Below are positions 35,715 through 44,573 of a stretch of 64,000 nt of DNA, piece after piece (within the stretch, counting starts at the first letter, position 1; the number at the start of each line of letters is the position of its first letter). This stretch comes from Candidatus Latescibacterota bacterium. Its GTDB lineage: Bacteria; JAAXHH01. Made by a program: the position numbers and the translations under genes. The notes beneath the pieces were generated by a model. The model was not told the DNA's origin. It worked only from the letters and a program-made list of their open reading frames with translations, and did no database searches. The DNA is taken from assembly GCA_022822725.1 (NCBI GenBank), contig JAJEAN010000002.1:62001-126000 (forward strand), written 5' to 3'.

Positions 35715-36602
35715 ATGCCCGAATCGCCGGCCTTTTCCACCATGAGCGAAGAGGAACAGTACCTGTACGACCTGCAGGGCTTTCTGCACGTCCGCGGTTT
35801 CCTGGACGAGGGCGAAGTACGGGCGCTGAACGAAGCGCTCGACGCCAATCCCGACCGGCTCGGTTCTTACGACGGACCCAACGAACTCAGCGGCGACTGG
35901 CGGGGCCGGCCTTTCGAAGGAAGGTACGCCCCCTTTCGGCACTACGAGGGCATGCTCACCTGGCCGCAGCCCTGGTGCCAGCCCTTCCGCGACCTCCTGG
36001 CCCATGCGAAGATCATACCCTATCTCAACACCCTCTTCGGCCGCGGCTGGAAGCTCGACCACGGCGTCGACGTGCTGGTCGCCGAAGCGGGTTGCGAGGG
36101 GCTCAAGATCCATGGCTCCGGAAATGCGACCTTCAACGGTTCCCGCTACTACCACTATCACAACGGCCGCATGCGCTCGGGCCTGATCGTATGCCAGTTC
36201 GCCCTGGCGGACGTGGACCCCGGCGCGGGCGGGCTCTGCGTCATCCCGGGCAGCCACAAGGCCAATTTTCCCTGTCCCGAGGACATCCTGACCTGGGAGG
36301 CCAACCAGGACCTGGTCCACCACATCGTACAGCAGGCGGGGGACCTGGTGATCTTCAACGAGGCCACCGCCCACGGCACCCTGCCCTGGCACGGCAGGCA
36401 CGACCGGCGGGTCGCCCTGTACCGGTACACGCCCAAGTACCTGCACTACGCCGGCGGCATCTACGAAACGAACCCGCCCGAATGGGCCTCCGAACTGACC
36501 GAGGCGCAGCGCGCCGTGCTGGAACCGCCCTACATCTATCACCACCCCCTCGTGGAAGACGACGGCGAAACCGTGGTACGGCCGCGGAGAGAGGGCGAAT
36601 AG
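35715..36602 (+). CDS. Phytanoyl-CoA dioxygenase (PhyH) family protein, variant metal site
   Basis: The 295-residue protein belongs to the PhyH family by IVCQFALADVDPGAGGLCV, IPGSHKANFPCP and NEATAHGTLPWHG. The distal His (H220) and a following Arg are clear. The HxD half of the iron triad is not: the equivalent stretch is YHYHNGRM at 146-153, with Asn where Asp is expected. The same form is, as far as I recall, common among PhyH paralogues of this bacterial group, so it is probably a subfamily feature rather than damage. Activity is uncertain and the substrate unknown. Confidence 0.85.
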   Translation: MPESPAFSTMSEEEQYLYDLQGFLHVRGFLDEGEVRALNEALDANPDRLGSYDGPNELSGDWRGRPFEGRYAPFRHYEGMLTWPQPWCQPFRDLLAHAKIIPYLNTLFGRGWKLDHGVDVLVAEAGCEGLKIHGSGNATFNGSRYYHYHNGRMRSGLIVCQFALADVDPGAGGLCVIPGSHKANFPCPEDILTWEANQDLVHHIVQQAGDLVIFNEATAHGTLPWHGRHDRRVALYRYTPKYLHYAGGIYETNPPEWASELTEAQRAVLEPPYIYHHPLVEDDGETVVRPRREGE

Positions 36603-36700
36603 GATTGCGGGGCAAGATCAGGATCAATAAAAACGACTGATACGTAATGTTAGACTGCTATTGAGTCGGCCGCCAGGCTTGCGAAAGAATGGAGGCAAAC

Positions 36701-36988
36701 ATGAGTGAAGCATTCTCAAAATGGGACGTTACGGAGCATCTGCACAGCCCGGAAGACGCGCGCCTTTACCTGGAAGCATGCGCGAAAGAGGATCCAGGCG
36801 ATGGCAGTCTCATTCGAGCCGCATTGAATGATATCGCCCGATCGGGGAACATGACCTGGCTCGCCCGTGAAATCGGAATGAGCCGCGAGGGTTTATACAA
36901 GGCCTTGTCGGAGAACGGCAATCCCGCGTTCTCAACGGTAATTCGCATCGTGCGCGCACTGGGTCTCCAGGTGCGGTTTTCGGCGTGA
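36701..36988 (+). CDS. HigA-like addiction-module antitoxin without toxin
   Basis: A 95-residue protein matching the putative addiction-module antidote family: HLHSPEDARLYLEACAKEDP, then IRAALNDIARSGNMTWLARE and the helix-turn-helix MSREGLYKALSENGNPAF. These antitoxins normally follow a RelE/HigB-like toxin gene and repress the operon. No toxin frame exists in the 98 bp upstream, and an SDR gene follows on the same strand. GGAGG is 7 nt before the ATG at 36701, preferred over an ATG four codons earlier. It may be a retained orphan regulator. Confidence 0.88.
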   Translation: MSEAFSKWDVTEHLHSPEDARLYLEACAKEDPGDGSLIRAALNDIARSGNMTWLAREIGMSREGLYKALSENGNPAFSTVIRIVRALGLQVRFSA

Positions 36989-37055
36989 TTGGTGTGTTCG
37001 CTGATCTGCAAAGCTACACAAATAGAAACGGAACCATCCGCACAGAAGATCAATA

Positions 37056-37907
37056 ATGTACAACCTTCACGGCAAAACCGCCCTGGTCACTGGCGCGGGC
37101 GGGGAACGGGGCATCGGCCGGGCCGTTGCCATCCGGCTTGCGAAGGAAGGCGCGGACATCATCGTGAGCGACCTGGTCGCCAATCCCTATCCCGGCGACT
37201 CGTCGCAGTGGCAGGGACTGCCCTCCGTGGTCAGGGAGATCGAGGCGGAGGGACGCCACGCGGAGGCCATCCTGGCCGACGTCTCGAAAGCAGACGACGT
37301 GGAACGGCTCGTATCCGGGGGAATCGACCGGTTCGGCCGCGTCGACATCCTCGTGAACGGCGCCGGTTCCCTGCCGGGCAAGGACCGGGTCCTCGTCGTC
37401 GACATGGAAGAGGAAGCCTGGGACAAGGAGATGAACGTCAACGCCAAGGGCGTGTTCCTCATGTGCCGGGCCGCGGCGCGCCACATGATCGAACGGGGTG
37501 AGGGCGGCAAGATCATCAACATCGCGTCCACGTCGGGCAGGATCGGGCGGAAGCGGTTTTCCGCCTACTGCGCTTCCAAGGCCGCCATCATCCGGTTCAC
37601 CCAGGCCCTGGCGCAGGAACTCGGTCCCCACGGGATCAACGTCAACTCGGTGTCGCCCACCGCGGTCGATACCGAACGCGTGGGATTCATTGCCGAGGCC
37701 GTATCCGATGGCGCAATCTCGGCCAAATCGTGGAAAGACAGCGAAGCCCACCGGGAGTTCGTCCAGGAAAAGGCTGGTATTTCTCCCCTCGGCCGCGTGG
37801 CCCGGGCCGACGACGTGGCCCGGACGGTCGCCTTCCTGGCCTCACCGGAGTCGGACTACCTCACGGCCGTGGACCTGGTGGTCTCGGGTGGCGCGGAGAT
37901 ATTCTAA
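37056..37907 (+). CDS. SDR-family oxidoreductase (copy 1)
   Basis: A 283-residue short-chain dehydrogenase with the nucleotide motif TGAGGERGIG near 12-21, the NGAG segment and the catalytic Y171-x3-K175, plus a Ser in IASTSGRIG. The C-terminus DYLTAVDLVVSGGAEIF fits the tetrameric sugar/alcohol dehydrogenase type. Substrate unknown. It is followed after 14 nt by a second SDR gene, so they are probably co-transcribed. Confidence 0.92.
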   Translation: MYNLHGKTALVTGAGGERGIGRAVAIRLAKEGADIIVSDLVANPYPGDSSQWQGLPSVVREIEAEGRHAEAILADVSKADDVERLVSGGIDRFGRVDILVNGAGSLPGKDRVLVVDMEEEAWDKEMNVNAKGVFLMCRAAARHMIERGEGGKIINIASTSGRIGRKRFSAYCASKAAIIRFTQALAQELGPHGINVNSVSPTAVDTERVGFIAEAVSDGAISAKSWKDSEAHREFVQEKAGISPLGRVARADDVARTVAFLASPESDYLTAVDLVVSGGAEIF

Positions 37908-37921
37908 AACAGGGAGTTTTG

Positions 37922-38764
37922 ATGTCGACTCGAAAACTCCGCCTGGACGGCAAGGTGGCCATCGTGACCGGCGCGGGTACGCAGAGCGACGCGGCGGGCA
38001 CCGGTCAGGCGACCGCAGTACTACTCGCCCGGGAAGGCGCGAAGGTGCTGCTGGCGGACCGAAGCGAAGAGAACGCCGGAAAGACCCTGGTCGTCATCGA
38101 AGACGAAGGGGGGACGGCGTCGGTCTTCACCGGGGACGTGACCCGGTCGGCGGACTGCCGGGCCATGGCCGAAGCCGCGATAGACCGGTACGGCGGGTTG
38201 CACATCCTCTTCAACAACGTGGGGCTCAGCCATCCCGGCACGGTGGTGGACGTGCGCGAGGAGCACTGGGACGAGATCATGGAAGTAAACCTCAAGTCCA
38301 TGATGCTCGCGAGCCGGTACGCCATACCGGCGATGATGGATTCCGGGGGCGGATCCATCATCAACGTGGCGTCCATCGACGGAATCCGGAGTGGATGGTC
38401 GTATAACGTCGCCTACGAGACTTCCAAGGGCGGGGTCATCGCCCTGACCATCAACATGGCCGTTCAGCACGGCAGGGACGGGATCCGCGTGAACTGCATC
38501 GCCCCGGGGCACCTGCACGGGTCCTTCACCGCCGGATTATCGGACGCGCACCGGGAACTCAGGCGGCGCTCCACGCCCCTGGGAACGGAGGGCACGGCCT
38601 GGGACGTGGCCCATGCGGCCGTCTTCCTGGCCGGCGACGAATCCCGCTGGATCACGGGGATCACGCTCCCGGTCGACGCAGGTTCCTCCATCGCGTTGCC
38701 CCTCTCGGTCCTGCCCAGGGACGAGGGCGGGATCCTCCCGGACGCCGAGAGCGCAAGGTTCTAA
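37922..38764 (+). CDS. SDR-family oxidoreductase (copy 2)
   Basis: The 280-residue paralogue has the cofactor loop TGAGTQSDAAGTGQA, longer than the usual TGxxxGIG by several residues, the NNVG motif, IINVASIDG and the catalytic Y165-x3-K169. The ATG at 37922 has GGGAG upstream; the open frame upstream lies inside copy 1. It is convergent with the ThDP enzyme gene. The two SDRs may carry out consecutive oxidations in one pathway. Confidence 0.92.
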   Translation: MSTRKLRLDGKVAIVTGAGTQSDAAGTGQATAVLLAREGAKVLLADRSEENAGKTLVVIEDEGGTASVFTGDVTRSADCRAMAEAAIDRYGGLHILFNNVGLSHPGTVVDVREEHWDEIMEVNLKSMMLASRYAIPAMMDSGGGSIINVASIDGIRSGWSYNVAYETSKGGVIALTINMAVQHGRDGIRVNCIAPGHLHGSFTAGLSDAHRELRRRSTPLGTEGTAWDVAHAAVFLAGDESRWITGITLPVDAGSSIALPLSVLPRDEGGILPDAESARF

Positions 38765-38819
38765 GCAATAACTTACGCTTCCGCTTTTTCGACAGACATA
38801 CTTCCTGATACGGGTTGCC

Positions 38820-40493
38820 TCACTGCGGCACGAAGGCTTTCGGCGCCATGGCGTCGATTTCGGTGGCCACGTCGACGACGACCGGTCCGTCCGCCGACAT
38901 CGCTTCTTCGAGCGCCGGCCGGATCCGCTCCGGGTCCTCTACGCGTATCCCCTTGCAACCCATGGATTTGGCCACTCCGGCAAAATCCACGTCCTCGAAG
39001 ACCCACAGGTCGTCCGACCCCTGACCCCGCACGCCGCTCGCATCTTCGAAAGCGTCCCGGCACTGGTTGAAGGACCGGTTGTTGTTGATCACCGTGACGG
39101 TGTTGATCCCGAACCTGGCGGCCGTCTCGAGTTCCCCGAGATGGTACCAGAATCCACCGTCGCCTGTGAAGCAGATGACGGGACGGTCCGGCGCCGCGCA
39201 CTTGGCGCCCATGGCCGCAGGGAAGGCCCAGCCCAGGGACCCGGCGCAGCGGAGGTAGGTCTGTCCCGGGTCCGTGATCTCGATCATGGCGCCCGTCCAC
39301 ATGCCGGCATGGCCCGTGTCCGACAGGAGGATGGCGTCGGGTGGGAGGAATTCGGTGATTTCGCGGCACAGGCGTTCGGGGCGGATCGGTACGGCGCCGG
39401 ATCGAAGCAATCCGTCGAATTCGGCGTGCCACTGGTCCACGAGCACGCGCACGCGCTTCGTCCAGGACGCCCTGTCCGGTACCGGGCCCGCGGCCTCGAT
39501 GAGGCGCTCCAGCGTCACCCTGGCGTCACCCTGGATGGCGATTTCGGCCGGATAATTGCGTCCGATCTGGGCAGGGTCCACATCGATTTGAATGACCGAC
39601 GTGCCCGGGCGGGGAATCTGCCAGAAGTGGGTGACCTGCCCGCCAGTATGGCTACCGATGAAGACCACCAGGTCCGCCTCGCCGACGATCTCGTTGGCGC
39701 ATTTTCGCGAATAAGTGCCCACCACGCCCGCGGACAGCGGGTGGTTCTCAGGTATCGTACCCTTGGCATTCAGGGAAGTCGCCACCGGAATCGAGAGTTT
39801 CTCCGCCAGGCGGACCACCTCGGCCTGTGCGCCGGACGCCGTTACTCCACCCCCGGCGACCAGGACGGGTCGCTCTGCCCTGGCGATGCGGCTGGCCGCC
39901 TCCACCACGCGCCCGGGCTCCGGTTCGGGCCGGAAAGCCGGGTACTGGCGGAAGGACGATTCCACGGTCGGCTCGGCGTCGAGCTTCGATCCCGCCGCGA
40001 GATCGCCGGACAGGCCCAGGAAGTCTAGGTGGACCGGACGGGGCGCGCCCGTGGTGGCTTCACGAAAAGCCTGGCGCAGCAGGAAGGGTATCTGCTCCAC
40101 GCTGTCTACGTAGGCGTTGAACTTGGTCACCGGGTCGTAGAGGGGACGGTGATCGATCTCCTGGTAGGCCTGGCGATAGAGGTAATGGGGCATCCATCGG
40201 CCGGTCAGGGCGATGACCGGCGAGCAGGCAAGCCAGGCGTCCTGGAGCCCGGCGGCGAGATTGGCCGCGCCCACGGACTGCGCCATGGCGATGCCGGGGC
40301 CGCGGGAGACCCGCGCGTAACCGTCGGCCATGTAAGCCGCGGCCTTCTCGGAATGGCACCGGATCCGCCGGATACCCAGTTTCTCCATCTCCACTAGGGT
40401 GCCGTCCAGGACATAGGGAACGTGGAATACGGCCCTGATCCCGTAGCCGCGCAGCATCTCCGCGATGTACCGGTAGCCGGTCATTTCAGCCAT
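38820..40493 (-). CDS. Thiamine diphosphate-dependent enzyme (acetolactate synthase-like)
   Basis: The 557-residue protein has the three ThDP domains. The catalytic Glu lies in CHSEKAAAYMADGYARVS near 48, the central domain in RPVLVAGGGVTASGAQAE, and the ThDP motif starts with GDGGFWYHLGELETAARFG near 440 and ends with NNN. Family members include acetolactate synthase, benzoylformate decarboxylase, oxalyl-CoA decarboxylase and IolD. No small regulatory subunit is adjacent, so branched-chain amino acid synthesis is unlikely to be its role. Confidence 0.9.
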   Translation of the reverse strand: MAEMTGYRYIAEMLRGYGIRAVFHVPYVLDGTLVEMEKLGIRRIRCHSEKAAAYMADGYARVSRGPGIAMAQSVGAANLAAGLQDAWLACSPVIALTGRWMPHYLYRQAYQEIDHRPLYDPVTKFNAYVDSVEQIPFLLRQAFREATTGAPRPVHLDFLGLSGDLAAGSKLDAEPTVESSFRQYPAFRPEPEPGRVVEAASRIARAERPVLVAGGGVTASGAQAEVVRLAEKLSIPVATSLNAKGTIPENHPLSAGVVGTYSRKCANEIVGEADLVVFIGSHTGGQVTHFWQIPRPGTSVIQIDVDPAQIGRNYPAEIAIQGDARVTLERLIEAAGPVPDRASWTKRVRVLVDQWHAEFDGLLRSGAVPIRPERLCREITEFLPPDAILLSDTGHAGMWTGAMIEITDPGQTYLRCAGSLGWAFPAAMGAKCAAPDRPVICFTGDGGFWYHLGELETAARFGINTVTVINNNRSFNQCRDAFEDASGVRGQGSDDLWVFEDVDFAGVAKSMGCKGIRVEDPERIRPALEEAMSADGPVVVDVATEIDAMAPKAFVPQ

Positions 40494-40610
40494 CGGGGTT
40501 CCTCGGTCACAAGTTATTCGGTATGGTCGGTCCGGGGTGATTCACCGCGGATCTCTCGCCACAGGTGACCCCGTGCAGCACGGACCCGGCGGAAGCGGTA
40601 TAAACAGAAA

Positions 40611-40636
40611 CAGGGGCGGTCCGGGAACCGCCCCTG
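40611..40636 (-). terminator. Intrinsic terminator after the initiator tRNA
   Basis: A perfect 10-bp stem (CAGGGGCGGT/ACCGCCCCTG) with a six-base loop is followed on the minus strand by TTTCTGTTTAT. It begins 11 nt after the tRNA 3' end and is the clearest intrinsic terminator in the window. Confidence 0.9.
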
Positions 40637-40646
40637 ATCAATCGAG

Positions 40647-40720
<74 letters not shown>

Positions 40721-40734
40721 TCGTCTATCATTTA

Positions 40735-40762
40735 AATATACGGATTGCGCGGTTCCTGTCAA
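40735..40762 (-). promoter_or_regulatory. Promoter of the initiator tRNA
   Basis: On the minus strand, TTGACA (40762-40757), 16 nt, TATATT (40740-40735), with the tRNA 5' end 15 nt further on. The -35 box overlaps the TGA stop (40761-40759) of the preceding oxidoreductase gene. Confidence 0.85.
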
Positions 40763-41793
40763 CCGCTTTTTGCCGAATGCGGCACGTCCGTCATCGCCGT
40801 ACCATCGGTAATGCCGCACCCCGCGAAGAGGGTGCGCTGCACCGCCATATCGTGGTCCAGGTTGTAGTCCGGCTCCTTCGCGCCGGCTATACAGGCGGCG
40901 AGTTCGGTCAGTAGCGAAGGCGGACCAGGCGGCGTGGGAACGGTCACCTCCTGCCACCCCGCCGTATAACCCTCGACGGAATCCGCCAGCGAAAGCGAGA
41001 GGTTGTTCGAACCGATCGGCGTGTGGATGGCCGTGCCTTGTGTCCCGTACAGCTCGATCCGACGGGTCAGGCCGCTTTCTACGTGCATGGACGCGGTGTC
41101 GATCGTCCCCAGGCCGCCGCCGTCGAACCGATGGACGACCACCGCGTTGTCCACGTGCTGCCGCTCTCCGTAGAACTGTCCGAACGTGGTGTCCACCTGC
41201 CGTGGCTCGCCCATGAACGTGACCATGATGTCGACCAGGTGCCCGGCCATTTCGAAATAAAGGGAACCCTTGTACCGGTCCAGTTCCTCCACCAGCCGGG
41301 CATGATAGGACAAGGGTTTCGGGATGTGACCGCGGTAATAGAAGGGATCCCCCAGCGCGCCGGCCCTGCAGAGCCGGATCATTTCGGCAATCGCCGGGTT
41401 GTACCGCCACATATAGGCCATCTGGAGATGCAGGCCCTTGCGCCGCGCCATGTCGTGCAACCGCGTGAGCTGACGCATGTCCACGCCCGCCGGCTTCTCC
41501 AGCAGCACGTGCTTGTCCGCCCCCAGCGCCCGCTCTGCGTAGTCCAGGTTCTCCGAGACGCGGCCCTCGCAGATAATCGCTTCCGCATCGCTGTCCAGCG
41601 CCTGCTCGATCGACTCGAAGACGGGGATGTCCGGCAGATCCGCCGACCAGTCGCCCAGTTTCGCCTCCCTGATCGCGGGGTCTGTTTCGTAAGCGCCGAC
41701 GAGTTTGAATTCGCCGGGCCGGCTCGCGGCGTCGCGGATGTGCATGACGGTGTGGCTGTGCCACAGGCCCAGGTAGGCGAATTTCAGGGGCAT
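40759..41793 (-). CDS. Gfo/Idh/MocA-family oxidoreductase
   Basis: The 344-residue protein has an N-terminal Rossmann domain with the diagnostic EKPAGVD near 123-129 and AYMWRYNPAIAEM, and a C-terminal substrate domain with FEMAGHLVDIMVTFMG, where the His is the usual catalytic position. The first strand reads FAYLGLWHSHTVMH, an altered glycine motif typical of the WHSH subgroup. It would oxidise or reduce a sugar or cyclitol with NAD(P). Its stop codon overlaps the tRNA promoter. Confidence 0.9.
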   Translation of the reverse strand: MPLKFAYLGLWHSHTVMHIRDAASRPGEFKLVGAYETDPAIREAKLGDWSADLPDIPVFESIEQALDSDAEAIICEGRVSENLDYAERALGADKHVLLEKPAGVDMRQLTRLHDMARRKGLHLQMAYMWRYNPAIAEMIRLCRAGALGDPFYYRGHIPKPLSYHARLVEELDRYKGSLYFEMAGHLVDIMVTFMGEPRQVDTTFGQFYGERQHVDNAVVVHRFDGGGLGTIDTASMHVESGLTRRIELYGTQGTAIHTPIGSNNLSLSLADSVEGYTAGWQEVTVPTPPGPPSLLTELAACIAGAKEPDYNLDHDMAVQRTLFAGCGITDGTAMTDVPHSAKSG

Positions 41794-41823
41794 GTCTGTT
41801 CCTTTCGGCGACCGGACGGGTTC

Positions 41824-41871
41824 GTGGGTCGTGGGTCGTGGACCGTGAGTCGTGGGTCGTAGACCGTGGGG
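41824..41871 (-). repeat. 7-nt tandem repeat directly after the stop of the FtsX permease
   Basis: About seven units of gtgggtc/gtggacc (41824 onward) run up to the stop codon of the permease gene at 41872-41874 and fill its downstream gap. Confidence 0.85.
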
Positions 41872-44217
41872 TCACTGCTGAACGTTCTGGATCACTTCGG
41901 CCGGTTTCATGCCGGCGGTCTTGAGCGTTTCGCGGGTAACCATGATACAGGTCAGCACATAGATGGCCAGTATGGGAAGGGCAACCAGTAACGGAGACAC
42001 CTCCGCGCGGTACGCGTACTGGGAGATCCAGCGGCCATACACCCAGTAGACGACGGGTAGTGCGATGACCAGGGACAGGGCGACGTACCTGGACATGGCC
42101 GCGACGTTCATCCGGACGATGGCGACCGTGGACGCGCCGTGTATCTTGCGGATGGCGACTTCGCGGATCCGGTTGAGGGTGAAAAACACCCCGAAGTTGT
42201 AGATACCGGCGACGGCGAGTGCGAAGGCGACCAGGGCCAGCAGGATCAGCGTATCCAGGATCTGCCGGTCGCTGCTGTAGAGTGCTGCAAGCTTCTCATC
42301 CAGAAAGAAGTAATCGAACCTGGCATCCGGCATCAGTTCCGCGAAAGTACGCGACAGATCGTCCAGGGCCGCCTCCTGGTTCGTCGCCTCGATATCCACG
42401 ATAAGATGGGTCAGGCGGTCATCCGAATAACTCAACATCAGAGGTTCGATGGCATGATGGAGCGACCAGATGTGGAAATCGGCTGTGATGCCCACGACGC
42501 GCACCCTCCCCACGATTTCCTGCACGGTGCCTACGTCTTCTTCATCCAGTCCGAGGGCGTTGAAGGCGGTTTCATTCAACATGACCACGTTGCGCAACTC
42601 GTCATCCCGGAAGTTCCTGCCGTGAAGCAGTCCGATCTTGAGCGTTTCGAAGAAGTCGCGCCCAATGGTTAGCATCCCGATGCTCAGTTCGGTTTCAGTC
42701 CCCCTGATACTCCACGGGACCCGCAGAACACGGAAGTTGCCCGGATATCCTCTGGAGGATCCGACACTGACCACGTGGGGACTTCTGCTGAAACCCTCGG
42801 CAAGACGCTGGTGCTGGTCAGACGACGCGGCCAGCGGAACAACGATCTTGTGCTCCTTTTCATACCCCAACGGCTTGGCGGTCAAATAGGACACCTGGTT
42901 GTAGAGCAGCGAGGTGAGCACCAGCAGGGCCACGGAAATCGCGAGCTGAAAGAACAGCAGTCCCTTGCGCAGCGAACTGGCAGTCCAGTTGCTGGATACC
43001 CGGTTCGCCATCATATCGACCGGATTGACGCGGTAGAACACGAAAGCCGGGCCAATTCCCGCAATGAGACCGATGAGCAGAAAGCACACGCCAACGGTCA
43101 ACGTGTAATCGACGCTGAATGCGGAACGGGAAAGATGTTCCAGAATCGGGAAATGACTCGCCCTGAGAATGAGAACGCACAGGATTGCGATACCCACCCC
43201 CGCCAGGCAGTTCACCAAAGTCTCGACGACAAACTGGCTGACGACCTGCGTCCTGCCGGCGCCAAAGGACTTGCGCAGCCCCATCTCCTTCACCCGCCGC
43301 ACCAGGTGGGCGATGTTGATGTTCATGTAGTTCGCCACGGTCATGAAAGATATGAGCACCAGATACACGAGGGCGAAGTAGACGTAGTTGATGTCCCCCT
43401 TTTCAGGTGCCCAGTGCGGCGAAAAGTAGACACCGAATAGGGGCTCGAGATCGTATTCATGTGCCGGCTGGTCCTGAGGAACGTACTGGGCGGGGAATCC
43501 TTCCAGTTTCTCACGGATGCTGCGCAATGTTCCTTCCTCGCCATCGGTCAGCATTACGTAGGTGAAGAACTGGCTCGCCCCCCATCCGATCATGTTATCG
43601 GGAACCATGTCGAAGGGAACGAAGACGTCCGGCCGCAGGTGGGAGTTACGGGGCACATCATCCATGACGCCGATCACTTCCACAAGTCCCGATTCCAGCC
43701 CGTCCGAGTAAAGCACTTCCCCCGTCGGATCCTTGTCTCCGAAGATCCTCCCGGCCATTGTTCGGCTGATCAGCGCCGTATTCGGCCGGTGGAACCCGGC
43801 GATCACCGCTGGCGCGATCGGCCCGAAGGAGAGCACAGAGAACACATCGGGGTCCGCGTATGCGACGGTAAACGCATCGGATTCATCGTGGTCATTCGGA
43901 GATCTGTTGAACTGCATGGACTGCACATGGCGAATACGAACGGCCGATTCCACTTCCGGGTAGGCCGCCACGAGGGTCGGAGCAAACGGACCGGGGGTAT
44001 TGGCCGACGTGAAGTCATATTGGGGTATAGACATCACAGTCCGGTAAATCCGGTCTCCATTTTCGTGAAACCTGTCATAGGATATTTCGAAAAGGACGTA
44101 GTTCAGCCCGAAGATCACCACGATGAAGTTCAGGGTGAATCCGAAGACGTTCGCGGTGAACACGCCTTTGCTCTTCGCGATATGCCGGAAGGCGGATACG
44201 ATGTAGTGCCGGATCAC
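41872..44217 (-). CDS. Duplicated FtsX/MacB-type ABC permease
   Basis: The 781-residue protein has two permease halves, each with a MacB-type periplasmic domain: helix near 20-45, periplasmic part, three helices near 280-420 (LVLISFMTVANYMNINIAHL, VRRVKEMGLRKSFGAGRTQV), a second helix near 425, and a C-terminal triplet (LILLALVAFALAVAGIYNFG, REVAIRKIHGAS). This layout is typical of Bacteroidota-type FtsX permeases. The GTG at 44217 starts VIRHYIVSAFRHIAKSK, the normal family start, although the frame extends upstream. Its DNA looks less GC-rich than flanking genes, so recent transfer is possible. No ATPase is adjacent. Confidence 0.88.
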   Translation of the reverse strand: MIRHYIVSAFRHIAKSKGVFTANVFGFTLNFIVVIFGLNYVLFEISYDRFHENGDRIYRTVMSIPQYDFTSANTPGPFAPTLVAAYPEVESAVRIRHVQSMQFNRSPNDHDESDAFTVAYADPDVFSVLSFGPIAPAVIAGFHRPNTALISRTMAGRIFGDKDPTGEVLYSDGLESGLVEVIGVMDDVPRNSHLRPDVFVPFDMVPDNMIGWGASQFFTYVMLTDGEEGTLRSIREKLEGFPAQYVPQDQPAHEYDLEPLFGVYFSPHWAPEKGDINYVYFALVYLVLISFMTVANYMNINIAHLVRRVKEMGLRKSFGAGRTQVVSQFVVETLVNCLAGVGIAILCVLILRASHFPILEHLSRSAFSVDYTLTVGVCFLLIGLIAGIGPAFVFYRVNPVDMMANRVSSNWTASSLRKGLLFFQLAISVALLVLTSLLYNQVSYLTAKPLGYEKEHKIVVPLAASSDQHQRLAEGFSRSPHVVSVGSSRGYPGNFRVLRVPWSIRGTETELSIGMLTIGRDFFETLKIGLLHGRNFRDDELRNVVMLNETAFNALGLDEEDVGTVQEIVGRVRVVGITADFHIWSLHHAIEPLMLSYSDDRLTHLIVDIEATNQEAALDDLSRTFAELMPDARFDYFFLDEKLAALYSSDRQILDTLILLALVAFALAVAGIYNFGVFFTLNRIREVAIRKIHGASTVAIVRMNVAAMSRYVALSLVIALPVVYWVYGRWISQYAYRAEVSPLLVALPILAIYVLTCIMVTRETLKTAGMKPAEVIQNVQQ

Positions 44218-44573
44218 GGGGTATCCCCTGCGACGGAACCCGGTGCGGTCCTCCAAGATTGACCTGGAACCCGGGCGTTGTAGATTCAGTTTTCTTATTT
44301 CGAGATGATGGCCCGCTTGTTGGAAGTAAAGGCTGCGTATCCCAAGGTACATAACGAAGGAGGCCGGCCCAAATGAATTCAGTTATCACCCGGTCAACGA
44401 GGGGATTCTAACGTTGACACGCCCGCGCATTACAATCATATAGGAATCGGTCGGTTCCCGTCCTCGCGCCATTTCGCACGCCGTGTCCGACCGGCCGTGT
44501 CCGACCGGACGATCTGCCGACCGGCCGCCAGCACATTTCTCCACCCTGATCCAGCCCACTTCAGATCCCGCCC
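44218..44573. other. 356-bp divergent gap between permease and EamA genes
   Basis: No supported gene. It contains a candidate promoter towards the EamA gene (44414-44444) and a 14-nt direct repeat ccgtgtccgaccgg at 44481-44508 with a partial third copy. The part nearest the permease is comparatively AT-rich and is an open frame in the permease's phase, but it lacks family-like sequence. Confidence 0.5.
44414..44444 (+). promoter_or_regulatory. Candidate promoter for the EamA gene
   Basis: TTGACA (44414-44419) followed by CATATA at 17 nt or TATAGG at 19 nt. The gene starts about 130 nt downstream, beyond the 14-nt repeats. Confidence 0.4.
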
